Shown here: positions 42,892 through 51,210 of the stretch, in pieces
Numbering within the stretch: position 1 is the stretch's first letter
Layout: each line of letters begins with the position of its first letter
Source: Setoptus koraiensis
Taxonomy: Eukaryota > Arthropoda
Direction: 5' to 3'
Assembly (NCBI GenBank): GCA_048013815.1
Contig: CM106586.1
Coordinates: forward strand, 7,316,001 to 7,380,000
Length of the DNA stretch: 64,000 nucleotides
The notes under the pieces: model-generated
What the model saw: the letters and a program-made list of their open reading frames with translations, nothing else
What the model was told of the DNA's origin: nothing
Databases searched by the model: none
Position numbers and translations under genes: made by a program

Positions 42892-45800
42892 CTACAAACA
42901 ACTTATATCGTTTTCTTCTGGTTTGTATAATTTACCAAATTTAGCCATATAAATGTGCACAAATTCTTCCGCTTTTTGTCTGACCGCATCATTGCAAGTT
43001 AACTTGTCCAAAGTTTTACAGATTTTCAGTTCTTTTGTCATAACGGCGCCTGTTAATTTCTTGGCAAGAAACCTAAAGTCTTCTTTACTCGTGATTCGTG
43101 CTCGTTTGCAATCAGGCTTGTAGTAGTCTCGCAATTGTCTGACAATTGTTCGACTCATTTCTACCTTAAAGGCTTCCTGTATCTTTCTGGTATCCTTGGA
43201 TAGTGCATTATTGTCTGCATTCGGAGAATCTGACGCGGTATCCACAGATGCTGTATCGGCTGATGCAGCATCAGCACTTGATGGTGGCTTATCGTTGGTA
43301 ATCTGTGTCGTTTGCACAACTGTTTGCTCATCACATCTGGATGATTGTTTGGTAGTTGACGTCACAGTGACTGCAGCATTTTGCGTAGCAGCAGATCTGT
43401 CCAAGTTCAGTATCACAGTTTGGAGACGTTTTGTCTGACGATCAATAGTAACACTTGCAAACCAACTCTGACCGTCCGGTGTAGTATAATAAGATCCAGG
43501 GCAAGGGTATTCTTGATCCATCACTTGCTCAACGGTAAGCTGATCAGTCTTACTATTGTTAGGAAGAGAATCATAGTCACAAATGGATGCGGCCAACTTT
43601 TCATCCATGAAAGAGGCTTCGAGATCATTGGGATCACCGCCAGCTAAAACAATGACAGTTGGAATATTTGTAGGTTCAGGTATAATATCTTCTTCCATTG
43701 GGGGCTCATACAAATGTGAATCATAGTTTCCACCAACATCATAAATAACATCTTGATAAACTTGATCTTGGCTTTGGCTGCCCATAGGGGACAGCCAAGA
43801 GTTTTGTTGAAAATGGTTTTCATGAATCATGGGCAAGCCGGGAATTGCTGACTCAGATGTTGGAGGAACCGCTGCGACTAGAGGTTGGGCTGAGACATCT
43901 AGAATGTAGGGACTGTTATGACCCAAAGCCATGGCGGCTGCGGCGTTACCAGGAAATTGTTGATAAAGCGTTTGGTAGGTGTAAAGAGCGCCGTATTTTT
44001 GCCACCACTCCTGATAGTCTCTTTGGTAAACTTCCATCTCAAATTGATGCCTCCTTTCCTCCTTGCTGATTTTAGGTGGTGAGGGTGCCTCGACATTAGT
44101 TAGACTATCAAAGTGCCTCTTGTTTGTGGGATTTTCCCTTCCAGGAGCCGTGAGAGGTCCATATGATTTGAAAGGCGTCGTCCTGACGAAACGCTTGCTA
44201 CCGAATTTATCGTCTTCAAGCTTATTGGGGCTATCGTGTGCTTTTCTGTCTGCTTCCTTCTCATCCTCGTACCTCTTCTGACGCTCTAGCCTTGGTATCC
44301 TAAAAACCTCCTTGAGATCTTGCCATTTTCGTATCAATTTGGAGGCTAGCCCCCTTATATTAGGAGGTGGTGTTTGGGCTGCAGGCACAGGCAGTGATGA
44401 CGGGGGTGTAGATGGTGGGGGCGTGCAAGGTGGAGGGGTAGATGGTGGTGTAGACGGCTGAGCAGTTGGCTGAGTTACAGTTTTCTTTCCTTGGTTTGTA
44501 TTATTGCTAAGTAACTGCTGATCGGGTTTAGTAGTAGTGAAGGATTCGGCATTCCTTGGAGGTAGTTTAACGTCTTCATTCGACCATCTTTCGATGACAG
44601 ATAGTATCTTACTATCAGTCAAGAGATTTCTGTGAGGTATGGGCAATAGATCTAATAATTCAAGAATAGCAGCTTTGAGTGACGTGTCCTCAAGATCAGA
44701 CATCCAGATCCATAACAACTGCAAGCCATGGTAGTCCAGAAATAATTTTAGAAGTGTCTCATCTTTCGTGGCTTTGACTATATCAATTAATTTATGTCTA
44801 TTAGGAGCATCCTCCGCGCGATTCATTAGCCTACCTACTTCAATTACTTGTTGTCTATTTTTCAAACCTCCGGAATCAGATAATTTAATTATTTCTTCTT
44901 CTAAAGCTAGATCCTCAAATAGAAGACTATTCCTAATATCAATCTTGGATGATTTACTGATTTTATGATTTTCTTTATGTTCTGCATTTTTAATGCTTTG
45001 TTTAGATGATTTGCGTGATCCATTGAGAGTAATAGAGGACTCTCCAGTACCACCAATATATCCCCTACAAGAGGGAGCTTCACAATAACATTTTTGAGCC
45101 TTCTTACCGTATCTCTGAAACTGATAATCAAACGTAACTTCCTCACCTGCTTCAAGGTGTTTTTTGGTGAAAAAACCGATTCTGAGTTCACCATTGACGG
45201 TCCATTTTTGTGTCTCACAATTTGGCTCACAACTGTGATTTATAAACCTAGTCATATTGCCTTTGATAGTAGCGTCTATAATTTCATCACTACGCAACGC
45301 CATAAAATAATGGTGCTTGATCTTTTGTTTGGAGTACTTTTTTACCCTATGCTTAAATTCCTGAGGTTGTACAACCTCACCAACATACTCCATTATGAAT
45401 GCATTTGGTGGTAAACTAGTCATTGTGCGTAGACCCCAACCTTTTTTGTGTGTCTTGAATACTTCTACTTTGGCAGACTGGTGTTTCTGGAATCTTTTAT
45501 TAAGACAGTGATCACCAAGGGTACATCTATTGCCACATTCAATCATGAGCATTCTGTTTAAACAATCATCGGCGCATCCCATAATATTTCTAGATCGTTC
45601 CTCTCTGGTTAGTATACAATCACATACCATCCTCCTAGCCTCTTTTCTGCTACGAGATTGTAAATCCGTACGCTCAAATAGGTACAAATTTTCGACGATT
45701 TCCTCAAATGTTGGAGGTGGTGTCTGATGATGATTTTGGTCATGGTCATGAGGAGGATTTTGTTTTTGGTCAGAGGGAGGTAGCGGCGGCGCAAAATTAT

Positions 45801-46209
45801 GGTGGTTGTGATGATTCTGATGATGATTATGATTGTTATTAATATGATTGTGATGATGATGGTTAGCAGTATCAGAAGTATCATTCTTACTGGGGTCCAC
45901 TGATGAATTGTTGTTTTTAATAAAATTGATCAGGGTGGTATTCGTTGAATTGTTATTATTGTTACTGTTACTTTTGTCTTGTGTAGAGTTAATGTTATTA
46001 GCGATACTGTTGTAGCTATTACTATCAAAATTGTTGATACTATTACTACTACTTGTAGTAGGTAATGGACCAGTTAGACCAGCCAAAGAAGCAGAGGACG
46101 AAGAAGAAATATTATTACTATTGTAAGATACAGATTGGGATAGGCCACTCTCTAATTCGCTCTTCCTTCTCCATCTTGATTTAAGCTTCACCGATTCCAT
46201 GATGGCCAT
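42892..46209 (-). CDS. SETD2: SETD2 histone H3K36 methyltransferase
   Basis: Single exon, 1105 residues. A disordered N terminus (poly-N, poly-H, P-rich) precedes an AWS domain (about 193-243; MVCDCILTREER, CADDCLNRMLMIEC), a SET domain (about 246-364; GWGLR, FINHSCEPNCET, EEVTFDYQFQRYG) and a post-SET cysteine cluster (CYCEAPSCRGYIGG). A helical region (LIDIVKATKDETLLKLFLDY, LLPIPHRN) matches the conserved central part of SETD2. The SRI domain (about 1009-1100; FKVEMSRTIVRQLRDYYKPD) binds the phosphorylated RNA polymerase II CTD. The WW domain expected before SRI is reduced to a PDGQSWFAS-like segment without the second Trp. SETD2 trimethylates H3K36 on transcribed chromatin. The NHSCEPN and post-SET residues are intact, so it should be active. 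At 1105 residues it is much shorter than human SETD2 (about 2560), lacking most of the N terminus. Confidence 0.95.
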   Translation of the reverse strand: MAIMESVKLKSRWRRKSELESGLSQSVSYNSNNISSSSSASLAGLTGPLPTTSSSNSINNFDSNSYNSIANNINSTQDKSNSNNNNNSTNTTLINFIKNNNSSVDPSKNDTSDTANHHHHNHINNNHNHHQNHHNHHNFAPPLPPSDQKQNPPHDHDQNHHQTPPPTFEEIVENLYLFERTDLQSRSRKEARRMVCDCILTREERSRNIMGCADDCLNRMLMIECGNRCTLGDHCLNKRFQKHQSAKVEVFKTHKKGWGLRTMTSLPPNAFIMEYVGEVVQPQEFKHRVKKYSKQKIKHHYFMALRSDEIIDATIKGNMTRFINHSCEPNCETQKWTVNGELRIGFFTKKHLEAGEEVTFDYQFQRYGKKAQKCYCEAPSCRGYIGGTGESSITLNGSRKSSKQSIKNAEHKENHKISKSSKIDIRNSLLFEDLALEEEIIKLSDSGGLKNRQQVIEVGRLMNRAEDAPNRHKLIDIVKATKDETLLKLFLDYHGLQLLWIWMSDLEDTSLKAAILELLDLLPIPHRNLLTDSKILSVIERWSNEDVKLPPRNAESFTTTKPDQQLLSNNTNQGKKTVTQPTAQPSTPPSTPPPCTPPPSTPPSSLPVPAAQTPPPNIRGLASKLIRKWQDLKEVFRIPRLERQKRYEDEKEADRKAHDSPNKLEDDKFGSKRFVRTTPFKSYGPLTAPGRENPTNKRHFDSLTNVEAPSPPKISKEERRHQFEMEVYQRDYQEWWQKYGALYTYQTLYQQFPGNAAAAMALGHNSPYILDVSAQPLVAAVPPTSESAIPGLPMIHENHFQQNSWLSPMGSQSQDQVYQDVIYDVGGNYDSHLYEPPMEEDIIPEPTNIPTVIVLAGGDPNDLEASFMDEKLAASICDYDSLPNNSKTDQLTVEQVMDQEYPCPGSYYTTPDGQSWFASVTIDRQTKRLQTVILNLDRSAATQNAAVTVTSTTKQSSRCDEQTVVQTTQITNDKPPSSADAASADTASVDTASDSPNADNNALSKDTRKIQEAFKVEMSRTIVRQLRDYYKPDCKRARITSKEDFRFLAKKLTGAVMTKELKICKTLDKLTCNDAVRQKAEEFVHIYMAKFGKLYKPEENDISCL

Positions 46210-48034
46210 AGACAGGGTAGAATTTTTATCAAGCTCTTATGGATTATTAATAGGTATCGCTTGTGAGATAGAAGTATCAATAGACAGTTAGACTATTAAA
46301 TGATGATGTAGCAAACGATAATCAATAAATTTGTATGACATTCGCTGAGGATTTTCTTCATAAATATCTAAGTAGGATTGGTCGTATCTATCTTCCAGAC
46401 TGTGTAGAAATGTTAAATAATACATTCAAATATATATATATATCCAAGCTCGTTGTGCGTTTCGCGCAGCACCAAAAATACACACATACCCACAATTACT
46501 ATTTGTATTATACTGCGTGCGACTTTTTCTAAAACGATATTTCGAGTGCTTGAAAATTCCGCCAGGGGCGTGTTGGGCACACACGTAAAGCACACTGAAT
46601 CCATGAGTGTTACAATTAAATGTTCGATATTCCAAATCGATCCATGAAACACAGTAGTGAACAACAAAGTACAAAAACGTTTTGGACGCTAGGTGCGCAC
46701 CCAGTTTTGTCTGGCATATCAGGCTTCTACCCAAGTTGTTCGAACGAAACTGGCTGCTGCAAATAGAAAGCAAATTAGCGCCGCCCTATCGTATTTTTTC
46801 AATACTAAACCTGCCAGTGGAGAAAAGGTTGCATTGTATAGTCGAATAAAATAAAATGCGTTCGATGCTGTGAGAACAGTTTTTTTTCTGTGCAAAACAA
46901 AAATCAACTCTCGCTTTCTTCTATTTGCTCAAATACCCCTGCCTGGTCCTGTTGTGAACAAAACTTGTATGATCATCCGATGAGAAACCATTAGATTCAC
47001 GAGGGTACTGAACGCAGCCATGGGCATTTTGCCATATCATACCATTGAACCAACGAGCCAACTTTTACTCATGACTCATGTACAACCAATGGCCGTGCCA
47101 GACCATTGAACACTGCGTGTGCTTCAAAGCTTGAAATAAGTATGGCCACAGGGTGCATTCATACTCCACTGTGCGTGTGCACGAACGCCAGGGTACGCTT
47201 CACATGATGTGCACCCAAGAAAACTTTGCAAAAATACCCAATCGAATTGAGAATTCTCTTTAAAAGTCCCGCTCCGGAAGACACATGTTGACGCATGCGT
47301 TGTCTAACATCTCGCGCAATAAGTCGACTTTCTTGTCGTCTCTCTCCCTCCAACGCACTCTATAAGCTTTCTCGCTGTATCAGTGCTACCGCTGCCGCGA
47401 CGATGCTCCTGCTCCCTGCTCTTGGGGTATCTGGTGACTAATGCAGAAGGCAAAGCCAGTTCCTCGGTTCTGTACACATACACTCGCTTTAACAAACATT
47501 CGTCACCCTGGTGGACAGATTGAATTTATTTATGCGCAGAAGTACAAAACCGACATGAGCACTCGATATATGTGTGCTTTTTTTTGAAATCGGCGCTCAG
47601 TTCTACGCATATAATTCTCATTTTCTCTACTGGGGTGTCGAGTGTTTGTTGAAGCAGCTCCATGTAAGCATACACACACGCACACATACACCAACTCTGG
47701 TACACACGAACACACACACACTCAAACATACGGAACTCTGCCTTGGAGACACACGGACGCGCACACAAAATACTGTACTGTTGCGGTACAGCAGCGAATT
47801 GCTATCGCATAGGCACACATGCACATACATCCTTGCATACACATGCACACATTGATGAGCGAATTGCAGAACGCAAAATTCATATCACAACCACGTTATT
47901 AGACGATTACGGCCAAGATACACCAACACCAATACTTCAGTAATATTTAGTAATTAAAATATTTATATTAGTTACTTTAGTTAATCAATTACCAATTATT
48001 CATATATATATACATATATTCAGATTAATAAATC
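46210..48034. other. intergenic region SETD2 to eIF4A
   Basis: 1.8 kb between two divergent genes. The first 90 bp contain the relic of the six-cysteine gene. The middle has no recognisable gene. From 47660 to 47850 there are CA-rich tracts, and the last 170 bp are the AT-rich eIF4A leader (TATATATATACATATATTCAG), which is also present in the inverted eIF4A copy. Confidence 0.6.
46221..46330 (+). pseudogene. broken copy of the 3' end of the six-cysteine OBP-like gene
   Basis: From about 46221 to 46295 the sequence aligns with 42690-42765 at roughly 85-90% by eye (shared TATGGATTATTA, CGCTTGTGAGATAGAAGTAT, AGACAGTTAGACT), then more weakly for about 30 bp past the stop. The codon for cysteine 5 has changed (TGT to CTT), and a small deletion puts stops right after the MDYY-equivalent codons, so it cannot encode the domain end. 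It ends about 12 bp upstream of the SETD2 ATG, so it forms part of that gene's presumed leader or promoter. It implies a former tandem copy of the OBP-like gene on the other side of SETD2. Confidence 0.85.
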
Positions 48035-49814
48035 ATGAGCTACACCGGACCAGAAGAAGAGGCTACTGTAGCCGGCGAAGATGGACGCCCTAGAGATATG
48101 GACCCCGATGGTACAATTGTGTCAAATTGGCATGAGGTAGTCAATAGCTTCGATGACATGAACCTAAAAGAACCGCTACTCCGTGGTGTTTACGCTTACG
48201 GTTTCGAGAGACCATCGGCTATCCAGCAGCGTGCGATTAACCCTTGCATCAAAGGTTAGTTTTTGACCGCCGGACATCAAGTCTTCATTTTACCTATACA
48301 TCAAGAACTTAGCCCAATTTAGCCTAAGCTAATTCTTCTTTTTTACATCATCATCTCAACATACAGGCAATGATGTCATAGCGCAAGCTCAATCTGGTAC
48401 AGGAAAAACGGCAACATTCTCAATTGCTGTTCTTCAGAACATCGACACGAAAATAAGCCAGTGCCAAGCTCTTATATTGGCCCCTACTCGTGAATTGGCC
48501 CAACAGGTAAGATCCTAACAGATGTTTTCGGCCATCTCATACTCCTTCTGTCAAACGAAGGCGTGTCCGCATAGCCATGCTGGTTTTACGCATGCGTCTC
48601 CATTGAACCGTCGGAAGGGCGCGCACATGTTTCAAACCTAAAAGCAGCGTATGCTGCCTCAACTATTGGCATACTAAAATATTCCAATTCTTAATTTTTC
48701 ATACAGATCCAAAAGGTCGTCCTTGCATTAGGCGACTATCTAGGAGCCCAGTGTCATGCCTGCATCGGAGGTACCAAAGTTCAACATGACATTGATAAGC
48801 TTGCATTGGGTGTCCACATCGTTGTCGGTACACCAGGTAGAGTTTACGATATGATCCAGCGTAAAGTATTAAATCCTGCATATATCAAAATGTTTGTCCT
48901 CGACGAGGCAGATGAAATGTTATCACGTGGATTTAAGGATCAAATCTATGACGTGTTCAAGAACTTGCAAAACGATATTCAAGTCATCCTGTTATCGGCC
49001 ACCATGCCCGTTGAAGTACTTGAAGTCACCAAAAAATTTATGAGGGAACCCGTCCGAATTCTTGTTAAGAAGGAGGAACTCACTCTAGAGGGTATAAAAC
49101 AGTTCTACATCTTGATATCGCAAGAGGAGTGGAAATTCGACACACTTTGCGATTTATATGAAACCCTAACAATCACGCAAGCCGTCATCTTTTGTAATAC
49201 TAGAAGGAAAGTCGACTGGTTGGCGAAGCAGATGGAGATGAAGGACTTCACAGTGTCATCTATGGTAAGTAATTCGATATCTTTCGATCTCCACTTAAAA
49301 GCACTCACTATGAAACCTTTTCAATGGTTGTGTTGAGTCGTCGCAGTAGGAGTAAATAATATAGACTGCGTACCTGTGGGTGAGGAGAACTAAGACAATT
49401 CGGTGACTCCTCAAGGGTATGCTATACATTCCTTATGTAAATGATTTCATATCCGTCTAACGCTTTCACTTTTCATTCAAACTCCAAATCAAATCGCAGC
49501 ATGGAGAGATGGATCAGAAAGCTCGTGATGTTATCATGAAAGAATTTCGCAGTGGATCAAGTCGTGTATTAATCACAACAGACCTATTGGCTCGTGGTAT
49601 AGACGTTCAACAGGTATCTTTGGTTATTAACTACGATTTACCCAACAACCGCGAAAATTACATACATCGTATTGGTCGTGGAGGTCGTTTCGGTAGGAAA
49701 GGAGCAGCAATCAATTTTGTAACAGAGGACGATAAGAGGGCCCTTCAAGATATTGAACATTTTTACAACACGGTAGTTGAGGAGATGCCGAGCAACGTTG
49801 CTGATTTATTGTAA
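48035..49814 (+). CDS. eIF4A: eukaryotic initiation factor 4A (DEAD-box RNA helicase)
   Basis: Four exons: 48035-48254, 48367-48506, 48707-49264 and 49500-49814. Introns have donors GTTAGT, GTAAGA and GTAAGT and CAG acceptors, giving 410 residues, the normal eIF4A length. Motifs in order: Q motif ([13 protein letters not shown]), Walker A (AQSGTGKT), [17 protein letters not shown] in [36 protein letters not shown] and [13 protein letters not shown]. All catalytic residues are present. eIF4A is the ATP-dependent helicase of the eIF4F cap-binding complex; it unwinds 5' leaders during ribosome scanning. It is the most intron-rich gene in the window. A stem-loop (8-bp arms, 49860-49867 and 49881-49888) lies 46 bp after the stop. 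Its 5' part is duplicated in inverted orientation at about 54140-54790. Confidence 0.97.
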
Positions 49815-50208
49815 TAGTGCGGATCATTAGGCATTTTTCAAATAATTCATATAAAGTATAGGAAGCGGGTACAGACTAGGCGCTTCCTGAAGGTACATAA
49901 AGAACTCATTTGAATCTGTCTAGGAGACATACAACAGACACCAATCATCTAACTAGCGAATATAGGAACCAAAATTAGTATTCAAAAAGTTACCACCATC
50001 TTGGGCAGTTCTCACGATTCGCAGTATTGTCTCCCATTGTTTCTGGATCATCCTACGAATCCAAACATTGTAACGATATTCAATATATATTGCTACAACA
50101 GAATAACAATAATTCCCTCTAAATTAAAGTTGATTGGTATCATCTTTTTTTATTCTATAACTATCACGTTCTCTGCTGTTTTTTTGATTTTACATGTGTT
50201 CTTCTATA
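49815..50208. other. 3' flank of eIF4A, convergent with the unknown minus-strand gene
   Basis: 394 bp of AT-rich DNA with the eIF4A 3' stem-loop (49860-49888). No gene is seen. It probably contains both 3' UTRs. Confidence 0.5.
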
Positions 50209-50919
50209 TCAACCCGCCTTAATCAACAACCCTTTACCGGGAATGAGCTTCTCCGCTAAATAGTTGATTGCTAGCCTGTACTCTACTCCTTTACTATCAT
50301 CGAAGTCACAGTTTAGTAGGAGACTAATACACTTCGTCCAATAATGTCTGATGTGATACTTGGATGAACCAAAAGTAGCAACAACTGAAGGAGGTGTCTG
50401 AGAAGTTGCTAGGAGGGCGAAGAATTTCTCCAGAAATTGTACACCCAGCTGGAGGCACTTACTTTCGATGATCTCTCTTGGCGTGGCATTTGCATCGGTA
50501 TTGGCGGACGAAACTAAATCAGTTCTGTTGGTTGATGCAAATTTGATTTCGTAACAAACCTCAATGATCGAAATGAAGAAATCAAGCCATACCGGATTTG
50601 GCTTGTCGGAAATCTGTGATAGGAATCCTTCCTGTTCTAAACGCAGATACTCATTGAGCCTGAGAAGAATGTCGACTTTGTAAACTATGTCGTTAAGCGG
50701 CTGCACAAGATTTGGGATTTTTTTGTCCTTCAAATCAATATCATCGACCAAGTTGAGTCTACCAATAATGCGCTCTAGCGGCAAGCTTGTTAGAGTAGAC
50801 GAGTTCTCGAGTCCAATCTGGTGAAGCCTATTGAAGAGATGGTTGAAGTAATCGCCAGCGTCCAATCTGTCGACATCACAGAGGTCGCACGTGAATATCC
50901 GAGACTCTCTAATGACCAT
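50209..50919 (-). CDS. unrecognised protein, 236 residues
   Basis: A clean frame starts at MVIRESRIFTCDLCDVDRL and ends at LIPGKGLLIKAG. It looks globular and helical (PNLVQPLNDIVYKVDILLRL, WLDFFISIIEVCYEIKFA, WTKCISLLLNCDF), with balanced charge, no low complexity, no signal peptide and no membrane segment, which supports a real cytosolic protein. A CDLC pair near the start could bind metal. I do not recognise the family. Just upstream of the ATG the minus strand has a pyrimidine-rich stretch ending CTCAG (about 50945), which may be an acceptor for a leader intron or for an upstream coding exon, so the N terminus is uncertain. It follows the 51211 gene on the same strand by about 290 bp. Confidence 0.6.
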   Translation of the reverse strand: MVIRESRIFTCDLCDVDRLDAGDYFNHLFNRLHQIGLENSSTLTSLPLERIIGRLNLVDDIDLKDKKIPNLVQPLNDIVYKVDILLRLNEYLRLEQEGFLSQISDKPNPVWLDFFISIIEVCYEIKFASTNRTDLVSSANTDANATPREIIESKCLQLGVQFLEKFFALLATSQTPPSVVATFGSSKYHIRHYWTKCISLLLNCDFDDSKGVEYRLAINYLAEKLIPGKGLLIKAG

Positions 50920-51210
50920 TTTGTAACAAAAGTAGTAAGGAACTGAGTTCAATGGTCGGAAAAAGAAGTCAAATCTCTTCTAATAATAAATTGTAAATGA
51001 ATATCTTGGTAACTTAGTCAGACTGTGTCGTCGTCAATGAATAACTCGCCTCTATCAGCGAACCACTGATTTCAAACCCAAAACCAGCGCGCAATTCGAT
51101 TTAGAAAAGTTGCACCAACTTAGTTACTAGTTGACAAGAACATGGTATTATAAATATTAAACTATTTAATTATCAACAATACAAACTGTAACAAAAAGAT
51201 AACCAATATA

